Notes: generated by a model from the letters alone, not told the origin. A DNA stretch of 39,787 bases from DAOUEX01 sp034430235 (GCA_964478075.1 CAYZGO010000026.1:1-39787), one strand, 5' to 3'. Positions 15,555 through 22,828 are shown, counted from the stretch's first letter. Numbers and translations: made by a program.

Positions 15555-17458
15555 CAAGAAAAGCAAATGGGCCAACTTATACTGCCGAGGACATTCAGGT
15601 TCTCGAAGGGCTGGAAGCCGTACGCCGTCGCCCCGGAATGTACGTGGGCAGCACCGATATTCGAGGCCTGCATCATGTGGTCTGCGAAGTTGTGGACAAC
15701 TCCATAGACGAAGCTCTGGCCGGCTTCTGCGATCGGATCATCGTCACCATCCACAAGGACTCTACGGTAACGGTGGAAGACAATGGCCGTGGGATTCCTG
15801 TGGACATCCATCCTCAGACCGGCAAGTCAGCGCTAGAAGTTGTGCACACCGTTTTGCATGCTGGCGCCAAGTTCGGCAGCGATACTTACAAGGTCGCCAG
15901 CGGCTTACATGGTATCGGTGTCTCAGCAGTGAACGCTCTGTCAGAATGGCTAGAAGTACTGGTGCAGCGCGACGGCAAGCTGTACAGCCAGCGCTACGAA
16001 CGAGGCGTGCCGGTCACCCCAGTAAAGAAGGTTGGCACGGCAAAAGGCACAGGCACGACGACCACCTTTCTGCCAGACAGCACTATGTTGCAAACTCTCG
16101 ATTACAAGTACGAGACCCTGGCACAGCGCTTCCGCGAGATGGCTTTCCTCACACGTGGACTGACTATCACCTTCCGGGATGAACGGGACGACGTCGAAAA
16201 CAGCTTCTACTTTGAAGGCGGTGTCATGTCCTTCGTCCGCTATCTCAACCGCAACCGCAAAGTGCTCCATCCTACGTTTCACGTGGAGAGGCAGGTGAAC
16301 GACACCCTGGTTGAGGCGGCGCTGCAGTACACGGACGGATACGCTGCATCCACTTACGCTTTTGCCAACAACATTAATACCGTTGATGGGGGCACGCACC
16401 TGACTGGCTTCCGCTCAGCACTAACGCGCAGCCTGAACGAGTACGCGCGCAAGACAGGCATCCTCAAGGAGAAAGACAGCAACTTCCTCGGCGAGGATGT
16501 GCGCGAAGGGCTGACAGCCATCATCAGTGTCAAGATGAAAGACCCCCAGTTCGAGAGCCAGACCAAAGCCAAGCTGGGCAACGCCGAGATCAAAAGCCTT
16601 GTCGAGTCGGTGGTCGCAGAGAGCCTGTCAGCGTGGCTAGAAAAAGACGCCCGTGATGCGAAGGTCATCCTGGCGAAAGTGCGGGGTGCATCGCGGGCGC
16701 GAGAAGCAGCACGGCACGCCCGTGAACTGGTTATGCGCAAGAGCGCACTGGATACAATGACTCTCCCGGGCAAGCTGGCCGACTGTTCGGAAACTGATCC
16801 CGCCAAATGCGAGTTGTACGTCGTAGAGGGCGACTCAGCTGGTGGCTCGGCCAAGCAGGGACGAGACCGCCGCTTCCAGGCCATACTGCCACTGCGTGGC
16901 AAGATTCTGAACGTGGAGAAATCTCGCCTGGACAAGATCTTGCAGAACAGGGAGATCAGAACGCTGATTACTGCTCTGGGCACTGGCATCGCCAGCTCCT
17001 TCGACCTGAGCAACCTGCGCTATCACCGCGTCATGATCATGACCGATGCCGACGTAGATGGCGCACACATAAGCACACTGCTGTTGACCTTTTTCTTCCG
17101 CTACATGGAGCCGTTGATTGAAAATGGGCACCTCTTTATCGCCCAGCCACCACTCTACCGCATCCAAACCAGCCGCCAGAGCTTCTACGTCTACTCGGAA
17201 GCCCAACGAGAAGAGATCGTAAAGAAGCTGAAAGGGAAAAAGGTCACCCTGCAACGCTACAAGGGCCTGGGTGAGATGAACCCGGAGCAGCTCTGGGAGA
17301 CAACTATGAACCCAGAAAACCGCACCCTGCTGCAGGTAACCCTGGAGGACGCAGTGACCGCCGACCGCACCTTCGACATGCTGATGGGGTCGAGCGTGCC
17401 TCCACGCAAGCGTTTCATCCAGACCAACGCCAAAGACGTGCGGAATCTGGATATTTGA
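15551..17458 (+). CDS. gyrB: DNA gyrase subunit B
   Basis: The protein has 635 residues, ATG overlapping the previous stop. The GHKL ATPase domain shows EGLEAVRRRPGMYVG, VVDNSIDEAL (catalytic Glu), DNGRGIPVD and GLHGIGVSAVN. The transducer domain has QTKAKLGN. The TOPRIM domain has VEGDSAGGSAKQGRDRRFQA and the metal site DADVDGAHI. The C-terminus has YKGLGEMNPEQLWETTM. The length is that of the short GyrB form without the Gram-negative insert. It negatively supercoils DNA with GyrA, which is not in this window. ParE is an alternative, but the sequence reads as GyrB. Confidence 0.95.
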   Translation: MTRKANGPTYTAEDIQVLEGLEAVRRRPGMYVGSTDIRGLHHVVCEVVDNSIDEALAGFCDRIIVTIHKDSTVTVEDNGRGIPVDIHPQTGKSALEVVHTVLHAGAKFGSDTYKVASGLHGIGVSAVNALSEWLEVLVQRDGKLYSQRYERGVPVTPVKKVGTAKGTGTTTTFLPDSTMLQTLDYKYETLAQRFREMAFLTRGLTITFRDERDDVENSFYFEGGVMSFVRYLNRNRKVLHPTFHVERQVNDTLVEAALQYTDGYAASTYAFANNINTVDGGTHLTGFRSALTRSLNEYARKTGILKEKDSNFLGEDVREGLTAIISVKMKDPQFESQTKAKLGNAEIKSLVESVVAESLSAWLEKDARDAKVILAKVRGASRAREAARHARELVMRKSALDTMTLPGKLADCSETDPAKCELYVVEGDSAGGSAKQGRDRRFQAILPLRGKILNVEKSRLDKILQNREIRTLITALGTGIASSFDLSNLRYHRVMIMTDADVDGAHISTLLLTFFFRYMEPLIENGHLFIAQPPLYRIQTSRQSFYVYSEAQREEIVKKLKGKKVTLQRYKGLGEMNPEQLWETTMNPENRTLLQVTLEDAVTADRTFDMLMGSSVPPRKRFIQTNAKDVRNLDI

Positions 17459-17460
17459 GG

Positions 17461-17511
17461 GGTTGGCAGTTGGCAGTTACCGGTTACCAGTTGACAGTTG
17501 GCAGTTACCAG
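17461..17511 (+). repeat. imperfect tandem repeat of AGTTGGCAGTTACC units
   Basis: Directly after the gyrB stop, units of the form TTGGCAGTTACC(A/G)GT recur about four times with small changes. Short repeats of this kind are common between genes in some bacterial lineages. It is not a CRISPR, because there are no unique spacers. Confidence 0.7.
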
Positions 17512-17514
17512 TAG

Positions 17515-17533
17515 GCCGGGTTGTGAACCCGGC
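17515..17533 (+). terminator. gyrB terminator-like hairpin
   Basis: A perfect 8-bp stem GCCGGGTT / AACCCGGC around GTG, 57 bp after gyrB. No T-run follows, so it may act in RNA stability or Rho-aided termination. Confidence 0.5.
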
Positions 17534-17556
17534 ATGTGCTCTTAGGCATACACTAC

Positions 17557-17641
17557 GGCTGTTGCAAGGTTGCGCGACTCTGCAAAGTTCTCCCGCAGTT
17601 GCCGCTGAACATGACGGACTCTACTGGACTTTGCAATAGCC
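17557..17641. mobile_element. MITE-like element, short copy
   Basis: Terminal inverted repeats GGCTGTTGCAA (17557-17567) and TTGCAATAGCC (17631-17641) enclose 85 bp. Internally GCAGTTGCCGCTGAACATGA matches the long copy at 14203-14463. Together the two suggest one family with changing termini. It lies just ahead of the tRNA promoter. Confidence 0.5.
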
Positions 17642-17662
17642 CTGAGGTATGCACAGGTCAAT

Positions 17663-17691
17663 TTGACCACAATGCAGTCTGTATCTATAAT
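17663..17691 (+). promoter_or_regulatory. tRNA promoter
   Basis: TTGACC (17663-17668), a 17-bp spacer and TATAAT (17686-17691), 22 bp before tRNA-Thr. It probably serves both tRNAs. Confidence 0.75.
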
Positions 17692-17713
17692 AACATTGAT
17701 GGAGCCAACACTG

Positions 17714-17789
17714 GCCTGAGTAGCTCAGTCGGGAGAGCAACCGCCTTGTAAGTGGTCGGTCGGGGGTTCGATTCCCCCCTCAGGCTCCA
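17714..17789 (+). tRNA. tRNA-Thr(TGT)
   Basis: 76 nt with an encoded CCA. The acceptor GCCTGAG pairs with CTCAGGC. The anticodon stem ACCGC/GTGGT encloses the loop CTTGTAA with anticodon TGT at 17747-17749. The T-arm is GGGGG-TTCGATT-CCCCC. All cloverleaf elements are present. Confidence 0.95.
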
Positions 17790-17798
17790 TCTCGACAT

Positions 17799-17880
17799 GG
17801 GCAGGTACCCAAGTGGCCAAAGGGGGCTGACTGTAAATCAGCTGGCTAAGCCTTCGGTGGTTCAAATCCGCCCCTGCCCA
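17799..17880 (+). tRNA. tRNA-Tyr(GTA), also left attachment site of the island
   Basis: 82 nt, class II with a long variable arm. The acceptor GGGCAGG pairs with CCTGCCC. The anticodon stem GCTGA/TCAGC encloses CTGTAAA with anticodon GTA at 17833-17835. The T-arm loop is TTCAAAT. CCA is not encoded. It is nine bp after tRNA-Thr. From 17815 on it is repeated at 32546-32613. Confidence 0.95.
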
Positions 17881-17882
17881 CT
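17815..17882 (+). repeat. 68-bp direct repeat, left copy (attL-like)
   Basis: It covers the D-loop to 3' end of tRNA-Tyr plus two bases. It matches 32546-32613 at 65 of 68 positions, the first 40 without a mismatch (differences at 17855, 17864 and 17874). A repeated tRNA 3' part at both ends of an accessory region is the usual footprint of site-specific integration. Confidence 0.75.
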
Positions 17883-18009
17883 CAGACATGCGCGTTGCTA
17901 TCACAACAGATTGCAAGGGGTTTTGCTGTGCCAGCGCCAAACGGCCCTCAGCGGGCGGCTCGGGGCGTCGCTCGACGATGTGGCAGAAAAGCGCTACGCT
18001 TATGTTGCA

Positions 18010-18195
18010 GTGTTAGTCAAAGTTAGAATAAACAAGCTAGAAGAGGTTGCCGCCAGCCTGGGTCTGCATATCGCAAGAGTCCAGCGTTTGTGCAGAAACG
18101 GCGAACTGCGGTCAAGGAAGATCGGGCGACGTTGGTATGTTCTGGGACGTGACTTGCTGCCAAAGGATTTGACAAAAGCGAAGGGGAAGGTGTAG
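18010..18195 (+). CDS. excisionase-like helix-turn-helix protein
   Basis: About 61 residues from GTG 18010. The frame is open further upstream through both tRNAs, so the true start is uncertain. LEEVAASLGLHIARVQRLCR is the HTH; NGELRSRKIGRRWYVLGRDLL is the wing typical of MerR/Xis-type small DNA-binding proteins. It is the first gene inside the left repeat, as expected for an excision factor, though the family also includes ordinary regulators. Its last codons contain the promoter of the next unit. A second, truncated copy of its 3' end lies at 24631-24744. Confidence 0.6.
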   Translation: MLVKVRINKLEEVAASLGLHIARVQRLCRNGELRSRKIGRRWYVLGRDLLPKDLTKAKGKV

Positions 18196-18198
18196 AAT
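18169..18198 (+). promoter_or_regulatory. promoter of R1 and the toxin-antitoxin unit
   Basis: TTGACA (18169-18174), an 18-bp spacer and TAGAAT (18193-18198), overlapping the end of the HTH gene. The same promoter with nearly the same spacer recurs at 24713-24742. Confidence 0.7.
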
Positions 18199-18349
18199 AG
18201 CATCATTGAACGCTGTACACTGCCTGAGTAGTCTGGAACACATTCACCGTGAAGTGGCCACCACAGCATACACTCTAGCTCGCTCACCGTCTCTCGGAAT
18301 GTCTTGTATTGGGGAAAAGCTCCGAGAGGCTGCAAACCAGTAGATGGGC
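18199..18349 (+). ncRNA. R1, diverged copy of the structured leader repeat
   Basis: The second-hairpin block is recognisable (CACCGTGAAGTGGCCACCACAGCA, at 18245-18268). The third block is reduced to GCTGCAAACCAGTAGATGGGC. An extra 8-bp stem CTCTCGGA/TCCGAGAG spans the region of about 18292-18328. It ends about 25 nt before the antitoxin start. It is the least conserved of the repeats that lie upstream of genes. Confidence 0.45.
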
Positions 18350-18374
18350 TTTGGTATTGCGTGGGAGGATAGAC

Positions 18375-18881
18375 ATGGATATGAGACAGAGGTTTGATCC
18401 GAGCAAGGCAATTGAGGCCATCCTCTACATCGCACGCCAGCAAAGTAACATGTACACCCTCTTGAAACTCCTGTACTTCGCAGACAAGATACATCTTGGT
18501 CGGTACGGTCGCTTTATCTGCGGTGATACCTATGTTGCGATGAGGCGCGGCCCGGTGCCAAGCGGCGTGTACGACATCATCAAATACGCACGCGGAGATG
18601 GCTGGTTCTGTTTTGAGCCTGTCGAGGAGGCTTTCAGGCTTAAAGGTCATGAAATTGTCCCGCTCAGGCCGGTTGAGGCTCGACTATTGAGCGAGTCGGA
18701 GATAGAATGCTTGGATGAAGCTATTGCCGAATATGGACACCGCTCTTTTGCCGAGCTTCAGAAACTGAGCCACGACGCCGCATATCAGGCATCTGATATG
18801 AACGACTTCATGTCCATTGTAGAAATCGCTAGAACCCTTGCAGACGGCGAACTACTGATAGAGCACCTTCGGGACGCATAG
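18375..18881 (+). CDS. Panacea-domain (DUF4065/SocA-like) antitoxin
   Basis: The protein has 168 residues. ATG 18375 has GGGAGG five bases before it. It has the DUF4065 pattern: AIEAILYIARQ, LLKLLYFADKIHLGRYG, CGDTYVAMRRGPVPSGVYDIIK and a C-terminal helical region (LSHDAAYQ). Known: Panacea domains neutralise many unrelated toxins in two-gene modules (PanAT), and SocA is a related antitoxin. The next gene starts 5 bp after its stop, fitting an antitoxin-first operon. The toxin it binds is inferred to be that neighbour. Confidence 0.85.
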   Translation: MDMRQRFDPSKAIEAILYIARQQSNMYTLLKLLYFADKIHLGRYGRFICGDTYVAMRRGPVPSGVYDIIKYARGDGWFCFEPVEEAFRLKGHEIVPLRPVEARLLSESEIECLDEAIAEYGHRSFAELQKLSHDAAYQASDMNDFMSIVEIARTLADGELLIEHLRDA

Positions 18882-18886
18882 AGGCA

Positions 18887-19345
18887 GTGCCGACAGTTGG
18901 CGACTATTTCTCAGCGGCTGAGAAGCAAGAGCACATAGACACTGAACTGAGGTCGGGACGAATCTTGTACCTGTATTGTCAGTTCACTGACCCTCCCAAA
19001 GACAAGTTCCTTTTGCTTGCATGCCGCAGTGACCCCCCGCTACTATTTATGATAAACTCGGAAATCAGGGGCTTTATCCGGCGAAGACCAGACCTCTTGA
19101 GTTCCCAAGTGAGATTGAAAGCCTCGGTCTACAACTTCCTCTCGCATGATTCATTCATTGATTGTAGTGAGGTAATAAACAGATTCGGTGAGGAAGCAAT
19201 CATAAACCAGATACTGTCAGATGTCGGCAGAATCAAAGGCAAGATTAGTCGGGCCATGAAACGAGAAGTCGTTGCAGTTGTAAAGAAAGCTAGAACAATC
19301 ACGCCGGCCGACAAGGAGCTGATCATCCAGGCTCTCAAGCAATGA
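18887..19345 (+). CDS. candidate toxin partner of the Panacea antitoxin
   Basis: The protein has 152 residues, GTG start, 5 bp after the antitoxin. The N-terminal half is predicted mostly beta (ILYLYCQF, FLLLACRS, PLLFMINSEI, VRLKASVYNFLSHDSFIDCSEV). That is compatible with a PemK/MazF-like small barrel, though this is a fold guess from pattern. The C-terminal half is helical (RIKGKISRAMKREVVAVVKKA). Proteins of this layout are often paired with DUF4065 genes. No active site is assigned. Its stop lies at the -10-like hexamer of repeat R2. Confidence 0.6.
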   Translation: MPTVGDYFSAAEKQEHIDTELRSGRILYLYCQFTDPPKDKFLLLACRSDPPLLFMINSEIRGFIRRRPDLLSSQVRLKASVYNFLSHDSFIDCSEVINRFGEEAIINQILSDVGRIKGKISRAMKREVVAVVKKARTITPADKELIIQALKQ

Positions 19346-19360
19346 TAGAACAGCAGAACA

Positions 19361-19459
19361 AAACCCTGCGACCTCCGACACAATCCAGGCCACGGCCACG
19401 GTGCGGTGGCCAACCGAGCATACAGCATAGCCCGGCCACTGCAAACGCAATGGACGGGC
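19361..19459 (+). ncRNA. R2, three-hairpin leader repeat
   Basis: Hairpin 1 is weak here (CCTG/CAGG, 19364-19389). Hairpin 2 is CGG-CCAC loop GTGG-...-CCG (19393-19416). Hairpin 3 is exact apart from symmetric single mismatches: GCCCG-g-CCA-c-TGC, loop AAAC, GCA-a-TGG-a-CGGGC (19430-19459). A -10-like TAGAAC lies at 19346. The next gene starts 54 nt after it. Confidence 0.6.
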
Positions 19460-19512
19460 TGTGCTGTTTGGAAGGCATAGGGTACTGTGGGCAATACGTG
19501 AAAGGGGGCCAA

Positions 19513-20127
19513 ATGAAGCGGCTAGTGTTGGTTGTGATATTGTGTCTGGTGACAATTTCATGGTCATGCGGCCCGCAGCCAACTTCGACGCCAGTAGCAG
19601 TAGCGAAGGCGACCGTCAGGGCCACGCGCACGGCAGGGCCAACAAGCACGTCAAGGCCAACTGTTGCGCCAGCGAATACGGCAGAGCCAACGGTAACAGC
19701 CGTTGCCTTTGTTTCGGGGGGGCTTGGGCTGTCAAGGAAAGACTGGGAACGTGAACAGGGCACGGCGAGGATGGTTGCCGGCATGTATGAGTATGAGGAT
19801 GGCAAGTACACCGTGGCGTTCGCAAACGACAGTGTTCAATTCATTGATTATAGGCTCGGCGTGGCCGTTACCCTTGAGGACGCTCGAGATATAGGCGGGA
19901 CCTTGCTACCAGCAGATAGGCTTTTTGTGGAATCCTACAGCCCAGAAGGTTTGGCAGAGTTAGTTGTGGATGTTTATGTGAGCGAGTCCTTGGCAGAAAC
20001 GTTCGCTTCTCAGGGCGGCGAGCTTGATTGGTGGTTTGGAAGCGTACCGGGCACCTTCATAGCCATTTACGGGGTGTATGACAAGGCTGTGACGGGAATT
20101 GTAATCAGTACGGGGAACAAGCCGTGA
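19513..20127 (+). CDS. putative lipoprotein with Thr/Pro linker, unknown function
   Basis: The protein has 204 residues. ATG 19513 follows GGGGG. A hydrophobic signal segment ends at Cys19 (TISWSC), suggesting lipid anchoring although the lipobox is imperfect. Residues of about 22-68 are a Thr/Pro/Ala linker (TSTPVA, RTAGPTSTSRPT). A folded domain of about 130 residues follows, opening with GLGLSRKDWEREQG. I do not recognise it. A similar opening (GIGLSRADIQSVFERE) occurs in the protein at 21218-21907, so the two may share a domain. It is exported and probably surface-displayed. Confidence 0.6.
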   Translation: MKRLVLVVILCLVTISWSCGPQPTSTPVAVAKATVRATRTAGPTSTSRPTVAPANTAEPTVTAVAFVSGGLGLSRKDWEREQGTARMVAGMYEYEDGKYTVAFANDSVQFIDYRLGVAVTLEDARDIGGTLLPADRLFVESYSPEGLAELVVDVYVSESLAETFASQGGELDWWFGSVPGTFIAIYGVYDKAVTGIVISTGNKP

Positions 20128-20265
20128 CTGATGGACGTCGGGATACGAAAGACGAACTTCTGGGCGAAGTGTTTCTTTGGGGCACGGTTATGATCCTGCT
20201 GGTTGGCAGGCCCACGGCCCAGTGGACACGTGACAAGTGGATTGGGGTGTGAGGGGGACAAGACA

Positions 20266-20475
20266 ATGGCTGACATACCAGATACTGACAATTGGGAAGT
20301 GCCAGCGATAGCAGCAGCGTTAAGCCTTTGCACGAGTCTCTCAGCGGCCAACCTAGACAGTTCCATCAGGACCTTCCTAGTTGCATACAAGGCAGTCGCA
20401 GCAGCCGTGACCGCAGGTCACGTGCTGGACGTTGAAAGCATCCTCAAATCTCTAGAAACCAAAGAAGCCAAGTAG
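20266..20475 (+). CDS. small protein, unknown function
   Basis: The protein has 69 residues. ATG 20266 is preceded by GAGGGGGAC. It is Ala/Leu-rich and probably all helical (VPAIAAALSLCTSLSAANL, TFLVAYKAVAAAVTAG) with no signal peptide or motif. The 138 bp upstream hold a short block (GGCCCACGGCCCAGTGG) that faintly resembles hairpin 2 of the R repeat. Confidence 0.5.
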   Translation: MADIPDTDNWEVPAIAAALSLCTSLSAANLDSSIRTFLVAYKAVAAAVTAGHVLDVESILKSLETKEAK

Positions 20476-20527
20476 CGCACAGGCCGCGGTTTGCTGGGGT
20501 TGGCTTAGAAAACGGAATAACAAGCAA

Positions 20528-20633
20528 ACCCTGCGACTGTTACCGCAGTCCAGGGTACGGCCACGGTGCAGTGGAGACCGTAGCAGATACATTCTAGCAT
20601 AGCAGCCCGTTCACTGCAAGGTGGTGGATGGGC
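20528..20633 (+). ncRNA. R3, three-hairpin leader repeat
   Basis: Hairpin 1 is ACCCTG-c-GACTG / CAGTC-CAGGGT (20528-20556). Hairpin 2 is TACGG-CCAC / GTGG-aga-CCGTA (20556-20582). Hairpin 3 is GCCCGT-ACTGC / GTGGT-ATGGGC with loop AAG (20605-20633). All stems close. The -10/-35 region is weak (TTGCTG, 18 bp, GAATAA). The next gene starts 29 nt downstream. Confidence 0.65.
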
Positions 20634-20661
20634 TCTTCCATTAACAGCGAAGGAGCCAGCG

Positions 20662-21168
20662 ATGCACGCAGCTCTTGATTCCCTATCTCGCACCTGGCGC
20701 CATGAGGGCCACCTTCGTAAGGCACTCCCTTTCATTCTGGCTCTCGTACTATCAGTCTCCTGTGGGTTAGAGGCGACGCCGACCCGCAGGCCGACCCGCA
20801 CGCCGACCCCCAGGCCAGGATGGACAAGGGATGAGTACCTGAGGTTTATGGGGCAGGCTAAACCTTTGTTTCTAGGCTATGCTGACACTCTCAAGGTAGC
20901 CTTCTCCAGCTCACGCGTCGCGTTGCCCAGCCTAGTGCGTGAGATGCAGGAATTGCATCGAGAATGGGAAAGACTCCATCCACCTCAATGCATGAGGGAG
21001 TATTGGGAATACATAGGCGAGTCCATGGGGTGTAATATTGATGGGTTTCTTGCTTTCATGGCGCGCGAAGATGAGTCGGTCGTGGCCACGCACTTCGCGC
21101 GGGGTACTAGTGCTCTTAGAAATGCGCAAACGGCCCGGGAGCGTGTGGAGAAAATGATGGGGCATTGA
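20662..21168 (+). CDS. putative lipoprotein, unknown function
   Basis: The protein has 168 residues, ATG 20662; AAGGAG lies about 9 bases before it. A basic N-terminus of about 20 residues precedes the hydrophobic segment ALPFILALVLSVSC, whose Cys34 fits a lipobox. A Thr/Arg/Pro linker (PTRRPTRTPTPRP) and a helical domain of about 115 residues follow, with Cys pairs (PPQCMREYWEYIGESMGCNID). No family recognised. It is exported. It follows repeat R3 and probably shares a unit with the gene at 21218. Confidence 0.55.
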   Translation: MHAALDSLSRTWRHEGHLRKALPFILALVLSVSCGLEATPTRRPTRTPTPRPGWTRDEYLRFMGQAKPLFLGYADTLKVAFSSSRVALPSLVREMQELHREWERLHPPQCMREYWEYIGESMGCNIDGFLAFMAREDESVVATHFARGTSALRNAQTARERVEKMMGH

Positions 21169-21217
21169 CAGCACGGCCGTTGTCATGGCCGCTGGATTCT
21201 GAAACCACGGTCAACAA

Positions 21218-21907
21218 ATGCAGCTGACACCCGAAGATAGACAGAGAATCATCGAGCGAGAGTTGGCCCGGCTCGCAGCTGAGAAGAGGACGAAGAGGAT
21301 AACACTCGCAAAGCGCGTAGCTTGGGCTTGCTTATCGTGTGTTGTAGTGATAGCCATTTGCGTGCTGGCAGTGCGTTCGCTGACAGGGTTCTATCCCGGA
21401 CGCCAGGCCACTGGGCCGGGCACAGCGACGCCATATCCCACGCACCGGCCGCCGCCTACCTACACGCCCAGTCCAGTTGTCCCCGGCATTGGCCTCAGTC
21501 GCGCTGACATTCAGTCAGTATTCGAGAGGGAGCTAGGGTATCGCTTTCAACCCGAAGACTTCGCTAGTGGCCAGCCACTTGCCTGGGGCATCCCCCCCGA
21601 CTATTCGGATGCCGACCTAAGCTTATTTGGCCCGCCAGAAGAGCTCGTCGCGGCGAGCATCACCATAGCACTTCGAAAAGATAACCCGCCTCAAGGGATA
21701 TTGAACGTTGGACGCATGATAACCCTTCTCAAGCTAGTGGCTCCAGGCTGGGAAGGTCGCAGCGCTTGGCTTGAAGATAACATCTCAATAGCAAGGACAA
21801 CAGGAGAGGTCGAGACGTTCTACGGCGACCTGAGAATCCAGTTGAGGTGTATCGGGATAGGTGTCGTTTCGCTGAACGTCGATGCAAAAGGGGCTTCGTT
21901 TTGGTAG
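21218..21907 (+). CDS. single-pass membrane protein with extracellular domain, unknown function
   Basis: The protein has 229 residues, ATG 21218 with a poor RBS. A charged N-terminal helix of about 30 residues stays inside. One TM segment follows (VAWACLSCVVVIAICVLAV, about 34-52), then a Thr/Pro linker (TPYPTHRPPPTYTPSP) and an outside domain of about 145 residues starting GIGLSRADIQSVFE. That opening resembles the domain start in the lipoprotein at 19513-20127. Function unknown. The two genes could be membrane and lipid-anchored versions of one extracellular binding domain. Confidence 0.55.
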   Translation: MQLTPEDRQRIIERELARLAAEKRTKRITLAKRVAWACLSCVVVIAICVLAVRSLTGFYPGRQATGPGTATPYPTHRPPPTYTPSPVVPGIGLSRADIQSVFERELGYRFQPEDFASGQPLAWGIPPDYSDADLSLFGPPEELVAASITIALRKDNPPQGILNVGRMITLLKLVAPGWEGRSAWLEDNISIARTTGEVETFYGDLRIQLRCIGIGVVSLNVDAKGASFW

Positions 21908-21966
21908 CTCAGCTCACGCGCAGTCACGCTTCTGCCAGCAAGGCTCTTCTGTTTTTGTGGCCCTTC

Positions 21967-22066
21967 TACCGCTGGCGGTATGGCCGGTTTGACAGGAATA
22001 AGCGGCAACCCGTACAATAGTGACAACAAGTACACCCTGCGACTTCTGCCCAAGTCCAGGGCGCGG
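21967..22066 (+). repeat. 100-bp promoter plus leader block, first copy
   Basis: It is about 94% identical (six differences) to 32251-32350. It starts with the palindrome TACCGC-TG-GCGGTA (21967-21980), contains a complete promoter and ends in hairpin 2 of the R repeat. The duplication shows that promoter and leader move as one unit. Confidence 0.85.
21989..22018 (+). promoter_or_regulatory. promoter of R4
   Basis: TTGACA (21989-21994), an 18-bp spacer and TACAAT (22013-22018). It is conserved in the copy at 32273-32302. Confidence 0.75.
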
Positions 22067-22139
22067 CCACGGTACAGTGGACACCGCAGCACTCGGATTG
22101 TAGCATAACAGCCCGTTGACTGCAAGGCGGTGGACGGGC
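22035..22139 (+). ncRNA. R4, three-hairpin leader repeat, best copy
   Basis: Hairpin 1 is CCCTG-c-GACTT / AAGTC-CAGGG (22035-22061). Hairpin 2 is GCGG-CCAC / GTGG-aca-CCGC (22063-22087). Hairpin 3 is GCCCGT-tg-ACTGC / GCGGT-gg-ACGGGC (22111-22139). Against R3, the stem bases G-C to T-A in hairpin 1 and A-T to G-C in hairpin 2 change in pairs. It starts about 10 nt after the predicted transcript start. The next gene begins 108 nt downstream. Confidence 0.7.
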
Positions 22140-22246
22140 CGTTTGATTGGATCTGCTATGGGCACAGGTCACAAGGGACTGGAGTGCACACCGACACAAG
22201 CCGCACGCACAACACAGAACTACAGTGTAAAGACCGGAGCTAGACC

Positions 22247-22828
22247 ATGGGAAACAAGACCGATATGGATCTGCCTCATGTATCGCCCGACATCCTCAGC
22301 GATGAAGAAAAGGAAGCGATACTGAGGCTGAGCGGTGCCACACCGATACTTGATCGGAATCGGGCGGTCCGTGAGCTTGCTGAGGCCAAGCCTGATGAGA
22401 TTCAAAAGATCGGAGCATCGCAAATCACAATCCTTGACAGCTACTACCGGGCGGCGCTAGAGCAAGCGACAATGAGCTTTAAAGCAGCCATGATTGCCGC
22501 GGTCATTGGGCTGGCTTTCTTCCTGGCAGCCGTCGTTCTCGTGTTGACACAACAGCCTCAAAGCCTTGCCATAGTTAGCGTCATTCCTGGTGCACTGGTG
22601 GAAGCAATAGCCGGTATCAGCTTCTGGCTTTATGTAAAAGCAACGGCACAGTTGGCTGATTTCCATGAGCGGTTGGATCGCACCCAACGCTTCTTGCTGG
22701 CGAACAGCATTTGCGAATCACTGCATGGCGATAGCAGAGACCAGTCCCGCGCAGACCTTGTGCGAGTGATCGCAACAAGTGGACCGGGGATCGTACGACC
22801 AGCGGCGTCAACTAGCGAGGGCGAGTGA
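22247..22828 (+). CDS. TRADD-N-associated two-TM domain protein
   Basis: The protein has 193 residues. ATG 22247 is preceded by GGAG. A soluble N-terminus of about 65 residues is followed by the pattern ILDSYYRAALEQATMSFKAA. Two TM helices come next (about 78-101 and 106-130). The characteristic QLADFHERLDRTQRFLLANSICE follows. This matches my memory of the TRADD-N-associated membrane domain first noted in cyanobacteria, found in NTP-dependent conflict (defence) systems as a predicted membrane effector. No NTPase or TRADD-N partner is adjacent, so here it stands alone or with genes of unknown link. Confidence 0.7.
   Translation: MGNKTDMDLPHVSPDILSDEEKEAILRLSGATPILDRNRAVRELAEAKPDEIQKIGASQITILDSYYRAALEQATMSFKAAMIAAVIGLAFFLAAVVLVLTQQPQSLAIVSVIPGALVEAIAGISFWLYVKATAQLADFHERLDRTQRFLLANSICESLHGDSRDQSRADLVRVIATSGPGIVRPAASTSEGE

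Noticed and set aside
16275..16290. parS-like GTTTCACGTG inside gyrB
   Set aside because: It matches only about 11 of 16 positions of the parS consensus and the right half fails; it encodes conserved GyrB residues. It could be a weak ParB site, but I do not annotate it.
17461..17511. CRISPR array
   Set aside because: The short AGTTGGCAGTTACC units are directly adjacent with no unique spacers, and no cas gene is in the window.
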